Positions 17,274 to 26,621 of a DNA stretch of 64,000 nt are shown piece after piece. Under the pieces are notes generated by a model that saw nothing but the letters and a program-made list of their open reading frames with translations, had not been told where the DNA came from and did not search any database. The translations under genes were made by a program, and so were the position numbers. Numbering within the stretch: the stretch's first letter is position 1; each line of letters starts with the position of its first letter. The stretch comes from Paraburkholderia guartelaensis (GTDB lineage Bacteria; Pseudomonadota; Gammaproteobacteria; Burkholderiales; Burkholderiaceae), in the NCBI RefSeq assembly GCF_004353905.1, contig NZ_SMOD01000006.1, forward strand, positions 62,001 through 126,000, read 5' to 3'.

Positions 17274-17564
17274 GTCCGGTGTATGAGGCGCTTTCGCAAA
17301 GGCGCGCGTGCATTTTCGTCAGACGATACGCGCGCGAGAATAACGCAAGGCGCCGCTGGCGGCAGGCGGCATGAAGAGACGGACAGTCGTTGCAGTTCGG
17401 CAACAGATGCAGTCGATCGATAGTGTGCAGTTGGCTTTGCCAGTACCACTAGAAGGGCGAACACAAGAAGCGGCCAAAGGCCCGTGCATACGCACGGCGT
17501 CGGCAGGCCACCGGTGAGCCGCCTTTTGCGGCGGCAATCAAACATGCCTCTCGAGGAGCATCTT

Positions 17565-18779
17565 ATGAGTGTCGCGAATTCCGCTGTGCGTCGACCAACC
17601 CGTTCCAACGTTACCGCAGGCGCCGCCGCTGCAAGCGTGCCGCCTTCCGCTTCAGCCGCTCCCTCTGTCGCACCGGTTGTGTCACCGGTTGTCTCGCCGG
17701 TGGTGTCACCAGCCGCCGCCGCGCGCCGCGCGCGGCTCGAAGCCGCCACGCATCCGGTTTTGCCGGGGCCGAGCACCTCGGCCGTTGCGATCGGCGCGGC
17801 CGGCACGAGCGACGTAGCCTGCGTGACGCTCGCGAACGCGTATTTGCGGCTCGACGTCGCGCCCCAGCTGGGCGGCGGAATCACGCGTTTCGACTGGCGC
17901 AGCGAAGGCGCGTTCGAGCCCGTGTTTCGCCGTTGCGAGCGCGTGAGCGCGCGCATGGATCCGAACGAACTCGCGTGCTACCCGCTGCTGCCGTACTCGA
18001 ACCGCATCGGCGCAGGACGTTTTCACTTTGGCGGCCGCGATATCGAAGTGCCGCGCAATCGCGCAAGCGAACCGCTGCCGATCCATGGCGACGGCTGGCT
18101 CGCGCCCTGGAGCATCGAAAGCGCCGATCGCGAGAATGTGCGTCTCGTGCTCGACCGCAGCGACGGCGAACCGTATTCGTACCGCGCGGCGCTCACCTAT
18201 GCGCTCGACGGCGCGACGCTCGCGATGACGCTGGAGGTGGAGAACACGGGCCGCGAGGCGCTGCCGTTCGGCCTTGGCGTGCATCCGTTTCTCGCGCGCG
18301 ACACGAGCACCGAGCTTTCGGCGCCCGCGAGCGGCCTGTGGCTCTCGGGCCAGGACTGGCTGCCGGTGCGCCACGTGCCCGCGCCGCCCGCCTGGCAGTT
18401 CGGCGTGGCGTATCCGCTGCCTGCGCAGCTCGTCAATCATGCATTCAGCGGCTGGAGTGGGCGCGCCGCCGTGGTGTGGGAGCGCCGCAGGCTCTCGCTC
18501 TCGATTTGCGCGAACACCGACTACTACGTGCTCTACACGCCTCCTGGCGCTGACTTCTTCTGCTTCGAGCCCGTCGATCATCCGATCAACGCGGTGAACC
18601 TGCACGGCGGCGGCGATGCGAACGGCATGACCGTGCTCGCGCACGGCGAGCGGCTCGTGCGGCGCTTTTCCTTTACCGTGGAGCGCATGGACATGCGCGC
18701 GTCGGCCAGCCCGCACCGCGTCGGCGCGCGCGGCCGCACGGGCGCGAGAGCTGGCAAGGGCGCGCGCGTACGGACCTGA
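17565..18779 (+). CDS. Aldose 1-epimerase (mutarotase) with repeat-bearing N-terminal extension
   Basis: The protein has 404 residues from ATG 17565, preceded by GAGGAG; ATG 17484 is upstream in frame but has no ribosome site. The first 90 residues are Ala/Pro/Val-rich and include three PVVS units. The catalytic domain follows: LLPYSNRIGAGRF, PIHGDGW (His), LGVHPFLAR (His) and FFCFEPVDHPINAVN (Glu). It interconverts alpha and beta anomers, feeding the beta-aldose to the dehydrogenase of the cluster. It ends in an Arg/Gly-rich basic tail, which is unusual for the family. The 291-bp gap before it shows no clear promoter. Confidence 0.85.
   Translation: MSVANSAVRRPTRSNVTAGAAAASVPPSASAAPSVAPVVSPVVSPVVSPAAAARRARLEAATHPVLPGPSTSAVAIGAAGTSDVACVTLANAYLRLDVAPQLGGGITRFDWRSEGAFEPVFRRCERVSARMDPNELACYPLLPYSNRIGAGRFHFGGRDIEVPRNRASEPLPIHGDGWLAPWSIESADRENVRLVLDRSDGEPYSYRAALTYALDGATLAMTLEVENTGREALPFGLGVHPFLARDTSTELSAPASGLWLSGQDWLPVRHVPAPPAWQFGVAYPLPAQLVNHAFSGWSGRAAVVWERRRLSLSICANTDYYVLYTPPGADFFCFEPVDHPINAVNLHGGGDANGMTVLAHGERLVRRFSFTVERMDMRASASPHRVGARGRTGARAGKGARVRT
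17673..17708 (+). repeat. Three tandem 12-bp units (PVVS codons) in the epimerase gene
   Basis: Three near-identical 12-bp units, starting at 17673, 17685 and 17697, encode PVVS each time with synonymous differences. They lie in the low-complexity N-terminal extension. The unit keeps the reading frame, so copy number can vary without breaking the gene. Confidence 0.75.
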
Positions 18780-18905
18780 GGTGGTCGTGAGCTGGGCGTA
18801 GCGCGCGTCGATCGCGCGCGCTGCGCGCTTGCGGCGCAGCCTCATCTTCCGGGGCGGGTAAAATACGCGCCGTTTTCCCTTATTGGCTCGCCGCGAGCAA
18901 CCACC

Positions 18906-19721
18906 ATGACTTCCTTCATCCAGACCCTCGGCGCCGCCTGGCAGCGCACCGGCTCGCTGTTGTGCGTGGGCCTCGACCCTGAGCCCACCAGGTTTCCCGC
19001 CGCACTGGCCGGCCGCAGCGACGCGATCTTCGAATTTTGCCGCGAGATCGTCGACGCCACCGCGGCGTACGCGTGCTCGTTCAAGCCGCAGATCGCCTAC
19101 TTCGCCGCGCACCGCGCCGAAGACCAGCTCGAAGCGCTGATCGCGCACATCCACGAGAAGCACCCGGGCCTGCCCGTGATCCTCGACGCCAAGCGCGGCG
19201 ACATCGGCAGCACCGCCGAGCAGTACGCGCGCGAAGCCTTCGAGCGCTTCAAGGCCGACGCGGTGACGGTCAATCCGTATATGGGCTTCGATTCGATCGA
19301 GCCGTGGCTCGCGCACAAGGGCAAGGGCGTGATCGTGCTGTGCCGTACGTCGAACCCCGGCGGCTCGGACCTGCAGTTCCTCGAAACCGGCGGCAGGCCG
19401 CTGTATCAGGTGGTGGCGGACCTTGCCGCGAACAAATGGAACGCAAGCGGCGAACTCGGCCTCGTGGTGGGCGCGACGTTCCCGAAGGAAATCGAAACCG
19501 TGCGCGGCATCGTGGGCGACATGCCGCTGCTGATTCCCGGCATCGGCGCGCAGGGCGGCGACGTCGAGGCCACCGTGAAGGCGGGCCGCACGGCGAACGG
19601 CACGGGCATGCTCATCAACTCGTCGCGCGCGATCATCTACGCGAGCAAGGGCGAGGACTACGCGCAGGCGGCTGCCACCGCCGCCAAAGAAACGCGCGAC
19701 CGGATCAACGCCTATCGTTGA
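18906..19721 (+). CDS. pyrF: Orotidine 5'-phosphate decarboxylase (type 2)
   Basis: The protein has 271 residues, the length of the longer type-2 PyrF. Catalytic residues are visible in [18 protein letters not shown] (about 92-109), with LCVGLDPEP at the start, [12 protein letters not shown], and the phosphate-binding [11 protein letters not shown]. It converts OMP to UMP in pyrimidine synthesis. It is monocistronic, on the same strand as the sugar cluster but 126 bp away, with a TAAAAT hexamer about 45 nt before the ATG. It is convergent with the histidine kinase gene. Confidence 0.96.
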   Translation: MTSFIQTLGAAWQRTGSLLCVGLDPEPTRFPAALAGRSDAIFEFCREIVDATAAYACSFKPQIAYFAAHRAEDQLEALIAHIHEKHPGLPVILDAKRGDIGSTAEQYAREAFERFKADAVTVNPYMGFDSIEPWLAHKGKGVIVLCRTSNPGGSDLQFLETGGRPLYQVVADLAANKWNASGELGLVVGATFPKEIETVRGIVGDMPLLIPGIGAQGGDVEATVKAGRTANGTGMLINSSRAIIYASKGEDYAQAAATAAKETRDRINAYR

Positions 19722-19735
19722 GACGGATCTTCGCG

Positions 19736-19805
19736 AAGGCAGGTCGACGGTCGCGCACTGACCGTCACTGCCTTTGCCTGCGGGCGTCATGTTGACGACG
19801 CCCGC
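19736..19805. terminator. Two hairpins between convergent pyrF and the kinase gene
   Basis: The first hairpin pairs AAGGCAG and GACGGTC (19736-19752) with GACCGTC and CTGCCTT (19760-19774). The second pairs GCGGGCGTC (19780-19788) with GACGCCCGC (19797-19805). Neither has a long T run. Their place in an 88-bp gap between convergent genes makes a two-way terminator the most likely role. Confidence 0.5.
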
Positions 19806-19809
19806 GCGG

Positions 19810-22800
19810 CTAACCCGATTTCGAGCGTCGCGCGAGCGCGCGTAGTGCTTCGAGTTCCGCCGCCACGGCGGCCGCCAGATCGCCGACTTCGTCAGTCCAC
19901 TCGCCCGTTTCGCGCATCGTCGCGCGCAGCTCAAGGCAGGCTTCATTGATCATCGAAGGGCCCAGCACCGCCAGTCCGCCGGACACGCGGTGCGCCCAGT
20001 CGCTCATCCGTGCGAAGTCGTGCTGTGAGGCGATCTGCGTGTAATCGGCGATATCGCGTTCTGCCTGCGCGATGACAATATCGGCGAGTGCGGCCGGCAG
20101 TGGCGGGAAGCGGGGCAGCCCGGTTTGTGAATCTCCTTCGGAGTCCTCTGCGAGCGTTGCGTTTGACGTGGCTGACACAATTGCGCGTTCGCTCGGCGCG
20201 GCGCTGATCTGCGCCGACACTGCGGCCAGCACCCGGGCGAGTTCCGCGAGCGGGACCGGTTTGGTGAGATAGTCGGCAAAGCCGAACGCGCGCCCTTGCG
20301 CGATCTGCTCGGGCAGCGCGTCCGAACTCACCGCGTAAATCGGCAAATGTGGGTGCCTTGCGCGCGCGGCGTCCAGCAACGCATAGCCGTTCATGCCTGG
20401 CATGTTCAGATCCGTGAGAATGAGGTCCGCCGGCTGCTCATTGAGTCGCGCTAGCGCCTCCTCGCCGTCCTTCGCCTCGATGACGGTTGCGCCGAGTATG
20501 CGCAACTGGTCACGCAGCAGTGCGCGATTGAGCCGGTTGTCCTCGGCGATCAGCACAGTGAGTGCTGCGAAATTCTCGTCTGTCGTGGGCTGGTCTGCAG
20601 CGGGTTGCCGCGCATGCTCCGCCGTCACTGCTGGGCTGCGAACCCGCTTCTGCGTCGCCGCGCGAATGCCGGCGAGGCTGTACAGGCTCACCTCGACTGC
20701 GCCGCCGACGAGTTCGAGCGGCACGAGCGGCCCGTCCTGGCGCAGCCACACGATTCTCGCGTTGTCGGGCCAGAGCGAAGCGACGTCGTCGCCGGCGAAC
20801 TCGTCAGTCACGAGCAGGTAGTCGAATGTGCCGTCACGCTGCGGTTCGTCGAGGCTCAGGAAAGTCGGCGTGCTGCTGCGGGTGTCGAACAGGTTCGCCA
20901 GCCACTCGCGGTTCTCCGGCGCGCGGCACAGGATGGCGGGATGTGCATCGGGCAGCGTCCATTCATCTCCGGCCGTGGCCTCGCCTTCGCGGCGCAGCGG
21001 CAGCGTGACGGCCACGCGAGTTCCCACGCCGAGTGCGCTTTCGAGTTCGACGCTGCCGTGCATCAACTGGGCGAGCCGGGCGCAGATCGAAAGCCCGAGG
21101 CCGGTGCCGCGCGCTTGCGTGAGACGATGGGCATCGCCTTGCGCGAAGGGCTGGAACAGGTGTGGCTTGAGGTCTTCGGGAATGCCGTCGCCGGAGTCGC
21201 TCACGCTGATCTCCAGCGCACCTTCGCTCCAGCGTGCGCGCAGGACGATCTTCCCGGAGCGGGTGAACTTGAAGGCGTTGCTGAGCAGGTTGTTGGCGAT
21301 CTGCGCGACGCGCACGGCGTCGAAGTGAACCTGCGCCGGAATGGCGCGATCCATCACGAGATAGAACCGCAGGCGCTGGCGCACGGCGAGCGGCGCATGG
21401 GCGAGTGCGATGCGAACAACGAGCGTCGCAATCGAGCGAGGTTCTTCGACCAGCTTCATCTGACCCACGTCGATCTTCGAAAAATCGAGCACATCGCTCA
21501 CGATCTGCAGCAGTTCGGCCGAGGAGTTCTGCATGGCCTGCACGCGCGCGCCTTGTTCCGGCGCGAGCGGCCCGCGCGCGACGAGTTCGATATTGCCGAC
21601 GAGCGAAGCGAGCGGCGTGCGGATCTCGTGGCTCATCGCGGCGAAGAAGCTCACCTTGGCGCGCGCGGCTTCGTCGCTCAGGCGCTTGGCTTCACGCAGC
21701 AGACGCTCCACTTCGTAGCGCTCCGACATGTCGGCTATCGCGCAAAACAGGACATCTTCGCGATTCATCGTGGCCGGCGCATAGGTGATGGCGAGATGCA
21801 GACCTGCTTCGCCGGGCCGCTCCAGCGAATAGCGCAACTCATGCACCGTCGTCTCGTCCTCGTGTTTCGCGGGCGCGGGCCACGGCCGGTGCTTCTCGAA
21901 CTCAGTGCACAGCGCATTCGGCAAACGCGTGGCGTGCTCGTCGATCCCGAGAACGTTGCGCACGATCTGATTCGCCACGACGATCTCGAAATTGCTGCGC
22001 CTGACGATGCACAGGCCCACCGGCGTGGCGTGCACGAGCAGATGATTGAGCAACTCGCCTTCGAGCGCGCGCGTGGCTTCGTCGTAAGTACGCGACAGCA
22101 CCTGGCGATTCCAGTAGCGCGACAGCATGGAGAGCATGGCGATGAGGGCCGCCGTCAGGATCAGGACGATGATGACTGGCGTGCGCGTGATCGCGAAGAG
22201 ATCGCCCCACGACAGCGCGACCATGTAGTGCCCAAAGCCATGCACGAGCGGCGCTTCGCGCAGTGCGAAGCCGAAGCGGGGGAGTATGTGGAAGTTGCCG
22301 GGGGCGAGGTTCGCAAGGAGCCGGTCGATATATTGCGCGTCAGCAGGGGGCAGCGGGCCGGCAAGCATGGTGCCGTCGGCGCCGAACAGCGTAGGGGTGG
22401 TCGACGGTACGCTGGCGCTGGGGGCGAGGAAGAGCGAATCGAGATCGACGCTCGTGATCGTGAACGCGTAGAGCGTACCGTTCCTGAGCACAGGCAGCGC
22501 GCCGAGTACCAGATCGGGCGGGAAGCCCAGCGCTTCGGGCGGGCGGAACCAGGCGACCTTGATACCTTTGGCTGCCGCGACCGGATCCAGGCCGCTGGCT
22601 GTGATGTGCACGAGCGCCGCATCGACCAGCGTGCGCGCAGCTGCGGCCGGCTGCAAGTGCGACGCCTTGGGGGCGATGCCGCGGCTATAGGCTGCGCTGC
22701 CGTCGGCGCGCAGGAACATGATGGGAACATCGGACGAGACGATGTCGAGCACCCCCACGATGTGCTCGCACACCCCCCTCAGATCTGGTGATCCGTCCAT

Positions 22801-23211
22801 GCCTTCGAAGGTCGTCGCGCAGCGTGATGTTGGCTCGGCGTTCAACTGTACCGTGGGTGTCGATGTGGTTTCGAGCACGAGGACAACGCCCGCACTGCCG
22901 AGCAGGGTGTACAGCCGGTCGAGCCGGGCGTTTGCCTTGGCATTGAGCGCGTTTGCCTCCAGCGCCTGCGCGCGAAGCGCGCTGAATCCGATACCGCCGA
23001 GCGCGGCGACGGCCATGCACAGCGCAGCAAAGATCAGCAGGCCAGTGAGCATTGCGAAGACATGCCGCTCACGCGTGAGGTTGCGCTGGAGCGTCTCGAG
23101 CGCGGCGAACGGCGAAACTGAAGGCGCGGAGTCGCGGCGGCCGAAGCGGGGCATCATGCGAATCGACGTTCCTGGGCGAAGCATACCCAATCGCCACGTA
23201 AATCGGAGCAT
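19810..23211 (-). CDS. Hybrid sensor histidine kinase with receiver and Hpt domains
   Basis: The protein has 1133 residues (starts at 23184 and 23157 are alternatives). Order: short cytoplasmic N-terminus, TM1 (about 51-78), periplasmic sensor of about 260 residues, TM2 (about 344-363), PAS-like region (385-500), HisKA with H528 in MSHEIRTP, HATPase (N in NLLSNAFKF, SDSGDGIPE, RGTGLGLSI), a receiver-like region of about 757-860 without an evident phospho-Asp, a complete receiver (AEDN, D934 in LILTDLNMPG, K984) and a C-terminal Hpt with H1074 in WAHRVSGG. This is the BvgS/EvgS-type His-Asp-His relay layout. No response regulator is adjacent. It is divergent from an adhesin gene, which it may control. 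Confidence 0.9.
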   Translation of the reverse strand: MLRFTWRLGMLRPGTSIRMMPRFGRRDSAPSVSPFAALETLQRNLTRERHVFAMLTGLLIFAALCMAVAALGGIGFSALRAQALEANALNAKANARLDRLYTLLGSAGVVLVLETTSTPTVQLNAEPTSRCATTFEGMDGSPDLRGVCEHIVGVLDIVSSDVPIMFLRADGSAAYSRGIAPKASHLQPAAAARTLVDAALVHITASGLDPVAAAKGIKVAWFRPPEALGFPPDLVLGALPVLRNGTLYAFTITSVDLDSLFLAPSASVPSTTPTLFGADGTMLAGPLPPADAQYIDRLLANLAPGNFHILPRFGFALREAPLVHGFGHYMVALSWGDLFAITRTPVIIVLILTAALIAMLSMLSRYWNRQVLSRTYDEATRALEGELLNHLLVHATPVGLCIVRRSNFEIVVANQIVRNVLGIDEHATRLPNALCTEFEKHRPWPAPAKHEDETTVHELRYSLERPGEAGLHLAITYAPATMNREDVLFCAIADMSERYEVERLLREAKRLSDEAARAKVSFFAAMSHEIRTPLASLVGNIELVARGPLAPEQGARVQAMQNSSAELLQIVSDVLDFSKIDVGQMKLVEEPRSIATLVVRIALAHAPLAVRQRLRFYLVMDRAIPAQVHFDAVRVAQIANNLLSNAFKFTRSGKIVLRARWSEGALEISVSDSGDGIPEDLKPHLFQPFAQGDAHRLTQARGTGLGLSICARLAQLMHGSVELESALGVGTRVAVTLPLRREGEATAGDEWTLPDAHPAILCRAPENREWLANLFDTRSSTPTFLSLDEPQRDGTFDYLLVTDEFAGDDVASLWPDNARIVWLRQDGPLVPLELVGGAVEVSLYSLAGIRAATQKRVRSPAVTAEHARQPAADQPTTDENFAALTVLIAEDNRLNRALLRDQLRILGATVIEAKDGEEALARLNEQPADLILTDLNMPGMNGYALLDAARARHPHLPIYAVSSDALPEQIAQGRAFGFADYLTKPVPLAELARVLAAVSAQISAAPSERAIVSATSNATLAEDSEGDSQTGLPRFPPLPAALADIVIAQAERDIADYTQIASQHDFARMSDWAHRVSGGLAVLGPSMINEACLELRATMRETGEWTDEVGDLAAAVAAELEALRALARRSKSG

Positions 23212-23857
23212 GGCCTGCCCATTGCCGCCTGGTCTTGCGCCGGTCTGGCTGGGGCTTCGCTGGCCACGCTGATCCGCACGTCTCTCGTCTTATCCGTCAT
23301 GGGCGCAATCGAGGTGCCAGAAGTTAGGAATCTTAAGAGGATGCCCGAAAGATGCAACATAAGCCCATGCTTCGCAGCGAAGCGTGCCAGTTCATTATAA
23401 GTCAATGCCTGACAGCTCCTGTCTGACCTGGATTGCGCTCCGGCGCGGGCGAAACGAGCACTTCTCGTCAGTTCGCTATTTGCAAGTGTCTGAACGATTT
23501 ATGCCTGTTGGCTAACAATAGGAGTTGTCCGATACTTTCCGCTCCCCGCCTTCCTTAGTATCGAGGTCATGATGCTGAGGCGGCACTTCGTCTTTCACCT
23601 CGCGCGCCATGCGTGCGAGCGTCTCGAATCACTCCTCTGCCGGCTTCGTGTCGAGCGTGCCGAATTCGGACCGCTACCGCTTCTTTATTGCGGCTCAACG
23701 GCGTGGTCGCTCACAGAACGAGATTTCCTGTGCCAAGCAGGCATGAACGAAAACCAGACTTGAAGCCAGGCGAATAGATCCAGTTCGGCGCAATTCCAGG
23801 CGATTTGCAAACTCTGCAAAACCAGTTTTAGTTTATAAATATAGTTAAGGAATACTA
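23212..23857. other. 646-bp non-coding spacer between the kinase and the adhesin
   Basis: This is the longest gene-free stretch of the window and is lower in GC than its surroundings. It holds GACAG-CTC-CTGTC (23411-23423), a perfect 5-bp inverted repeat, and a TTAGGAATCTTAAG patch near 23329. Just before the adhesin it becomes strongly AT-rich (23804-23857), with AAGGAAT as ribosome site. A 64-codon ORF at 23569-23763 has no ribosome site or recognisable content. Two divergent promoters and regulator sites are expected here, but I cannot place them with confidence. Confidence 0.5.
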
Positions 23858-26563
23858 ATGAATAAGACGCATCGCTCTATATGGAATGAAGCGACGGGGA
23901 CATGGGTTGCGGCTTCGGAACTTGCTAAAGGCAAGAAGAAGGCAAGCGCGGCGAAGGCGATCGTGATTGCAGCAGCGGCGCTAAGCGTAGTGAGCCAGGC
24001 ACACGCATATAGCGCTGGCGGGACTGGCAGCACCGCTTCGAATGACAGTGGCATTGACTCAAACATTGCGATTGGTTCGAACGCATATGCGGCTGATACT
24101 TCACTTAATTATTTGCTTGTGAACGATGGTCGCTATCTCCAGCAGTTCAACCTTGCGATCGGCGCCAGTGCTAGTGCGACGGGAATCGGGTCAATGGCAA
24201 TCGGCCAGTACACGCTTGCCAGTGGTCAGAATGCGGGCGTGGTCGGCTTCGGTGCCACCGCTACGGGCGCATTTGGAACCGTGGTGGGTTCGCTCGGAAC
24301 GGCAGCCGGCGCTGCCAGCAGCGCTCTGGGTTACAGGTCAGCAGCAAGTGGCGATTTCGCTACCTCAATGGGCAGTTACAACAACGCGTCAGGCTATGCG
24401 TCGGTGGCGATGGGCATGTACGCGAATTCGACCGGCGACAGTTCGGTTGCCATCGGTGGCTACTCGAAGTCGGTGGGTGGCGGCTCGGTGGCGATAGGCA
24501 CGAGTGCCGTCGCGACCAATGCAAACGACGTCGCGCTAGGCACCGATACGACCACAGCGGTAGCGGTCAACACGCCGGGCGCGACGATCGGCGGCAATAG
24601 CTACACCTTCGCAGGCACGAACGCGAAGAGCACGGTATCGGTGGGTTCGGCACGCAATGAGCGCACGATCACCAACGTTGCGGCAGGCCAACTGACGGCT
24701 TCGTCGACCGATGCGGTGAATGGCTCGGAACTGTTCGCGACTAACCAGCAGGTTACGCAGAACGCAACCGACATTAGCAACCTGCAGGGCAACGTTACGA
24801 CCATCAACGGCCAGCTCGCCGATGCGGTGATGTATGACTCTTCCGCGCATGACTCGGTGACGCTGGGCGGAGTGGATGCGACCACGCCGGTGGCGCTGCA
24901 CAACGTAGCGGCGGGTGAAGTCTCGGCTACGAGCTTCGACGCGGTGAACGGTTCGCAGCTGTACAACCTGGCCAGCTCGACGGCAAATTCGTTCGGCGGC
25001 GGTTCGACTGTGAACAGCGACGGCTCGATCTCGAACCCGACCTATATCGTGGGTGGCGACACCTACAACAACGTCGGTGGCGCCATCACGAATCTCGATG
25101 GCCGCGTGACGCAGAACACCACCGACATCACGAACCTGCAAGGCGACATCACGAACATCAATGGCAAGCTCGCCGATGCCGTGCTGTACGACTCGTCGGC
25201 GCATGACTCCGTGACGCTGGGCGGAGTGGATGCGACCACGCCGGTAGCGCTGCATAACGTAGCAGCGGGTGAAGTCTCGGCTACGAGCTTCGACGCGGTG
25301 AACGGTTCCCAGCTGTACAACCTGGCCAGCTCGACGGCAGACTCGTTCGGCGGTGGCTCAACGGTGAACAGCGACGGCTCGATCTCGGCGCCGACGTACC
25401 TGATCGGTGGCGATACGTTCAACAACGTGGGCGGCGCACTGACGAACCTCGACGGCCGCGTGACGCAAAACACCACCGACATCACGAACCTGACGAACAA
25501 CATCAACAACGGCACGATCGGTCTGGTGCGGCAAGCCACGCCGACGAGCACCGTGACGGTGGCGAAGGACACGGGCGGCACGACCGTCGATTTCACGGGC
25601 ACGGCAGGCACGCGTGTCTTGACGGGCGTGTCAAACGGCGCGGTGAACGAATCGAGCGTGGATGCGGTCAACGGCTCGCAGCTCTACGCAGTGAGCCAGA
25701 GCATCACGAACATCAGCAGCCAGCTCGCCGATGCCGTGATGTACGACTCGTCGGCGCACGACGCGATCACGCTGGGCGGCTCGGGTTCGACCACGCCAGT
25801 CTCGATCCACAACCTGGCTGACGGCGTGGCGGATTCCGACGCGGTGAACGTTGGCCAGATGAACGCCGCGCTCGCGAGCGTCACCAATATCGCCGAAAAC
25901 TCGACCGATCCGATGTTCTCGGCTCAAGGCGATCGCAACTCGGAAGCGGCCACCGCAAGTGGCACCCATGCCACTGCAGGCGGCGCGAATTCGGTGGCAA
26001 GCGGTGCGACATCGTCGGCATATGGCGCGGGCTCGCAAGCCACCGCAAAGAATTCGACGGCGCTCGGCGCGGGCGCTACGGCAACCGCGGAGAACTCGGT
26101 CGCGCTGGGTGCAGGTTCGGTGGCCGATCGTGCAAACACGGTGTCGGTGGGATCGGCGGGCAGCGAACGCCAGATCACCAACGTCGCGGCGGGCACGGCG
26201 GGCACGGACGCGGTCAACGTCGACCAGTTAAACGACGCGGTCAGCAATGCGACGGGCAGCGCCGTCCAGCAGGCCACGCAGCAGTCCAACGCGTACACGA
26301 ACCAGCAGATCGGCATCGTTCGCAAGCAGATGAACGCACTGGGCGCAACGGCGATGGCGGCTTCGTCGCTCATCCCGAACGCACGGGCGGAAGGCAACTT
26401 CCAGGTGGCCGTTGCGGCCGGTACCTACGGCGGCGAAAGCGCCCTGGCACTCGGCGCGAACTGGTATGTGGGCGACCGCCTGCTGTTGAACGCGCACGTT
26501 GCTCGCTCGACTGGAAGTGGCGGCAGCACCGGCGCTTCGGTTGGCGCGACATTCGGGTTCTGA
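23858..26563 (+). CDS. Trimeric autotransporter adhesin (YadA-like)
   Basis: The protein has 901 residues. It opens with an extended signal peptide region ([20 protein letters not shown]) and a hydrophobic core ending AHA at about residue 50. A YadA-type head follows, with repeated IAIG/SVAIG/TALG units (about 70-230). Next come neck motifs ([28 protein letters not shown]) and a stalk containing two 118-residue repeats. A second short head is at about 685-760. The last 70 residues form a coiled coil ([13 protein letters not shown]) and a four-strand membrane anchor ending GATFGF. It would trimerise, insert in the outer membrane and mediate adhesion. An OmpA-domain gene follows in the same direction. 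Confidence 0.95.
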   Translation: MNKTHRSIWNEATGTWVAASELAKGKKKASAAKAIVIAAAALSVVSQAHAYSAGGTGSTASNDSGIDSNIAIGSNAYAADTSLNYLLVNDGRYLQQFNLAIGASASATGIGSMAIGQYTLASGQNAGVVGFGATATGAFGTVVGSLGTAAGAASSALGYRSAASGDFATSMGSYNNASGYASVAMGMYANSTGDSSVAIGGYSKSVGGGSVAIGTSAVATNANDVALGTDTTTAVAVNTPGATIGGNSYTFAGTNAKSTVSVGSARNERTITNVAAGQLTASSTDAVNGSELFATNQQVTQNATDISNLQGNVTTINGQLADAVMYDSSAHDSVTLGGVDATTPVALHNVAAGEVSATSFDAVNGSQLYNLASSTANSFGGGSTVNSDGSISNPTYIVGGDTYNNVGGAITNLDGRVTQNTTDITNLQGDITNINGKLADAVLYDSSAHDSVTLGGVDATTPVALHNVAAGEVSATSFDAVNGSQLYNLASSTADSFGGGSTVNSDGSISAPTYLIGGDTFNNVGGALTNLDGRVTQNTTDITNLTNNINNGTIGLVRQATPTSTVTVAKDTGGTTVDFTGTAGTRVLTGVSNGAVNESSVDAVNGSQLYAVSQSITNISSQLADAVMYDSSAHDAITLGGSGSTTPVSIHNLADGVADSDAVNVGQMNAALASVTNIAENSTDPMFSAQGDRNSEAATASGTHATAGGANSVASGATSSAYGAGSQATAKNSTALGAGATATAENSVALGAGSVADRANTVSVGSAGSERQITNVAAGTAGTDAVNVDQLNDAVSNATGSAVQQATQQSNAYTNQQIGIVRKQMNALGATAMAASSLIPNARAEGNFQVAVAAGTYGGESALALGANWYVGDRLLLNAHVARSTGSGGSTGASVGATFGF
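24779..25486 (+). repeat. Two tandem 354-bp repeats in the adhesin stalk
   Basis: Copy 1 (24779-25132) and copy 2 (25133-25486) each encode 118 residues beginning NLQG and ending TQNTTDIT, with near-identical cores such as [18 protein letters not shown] diverged partial third unit begins near 25720 ([20 protein letters not shown]). The two copies are close enough in DNA sequence to recombine, so stalk length could vary between strains. Confidence 0.9.
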
Positions 26564-26621
26564 TCGCTCAGGCGCAACGCGTGGCCCGCCAGGGGAAATC
26601 GTGGCGGGCACGGAGAAACTC

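Noticed and set aside
23320..23345. RcsB-like or BvgA-like box (TTAGGAATCTTAAG) in the kinase-adhesin spacer
   Set aside because: The match to an RcsAB box requires a 3-bp deletion and no Rcs proteins are near; chance is likely in AT-rich sequence.
23569..23763. 64-codon ORF in the long spacer
   Set aside because: No ribosome site, no recognisable sequence and atypical codon use; likely non-coding.
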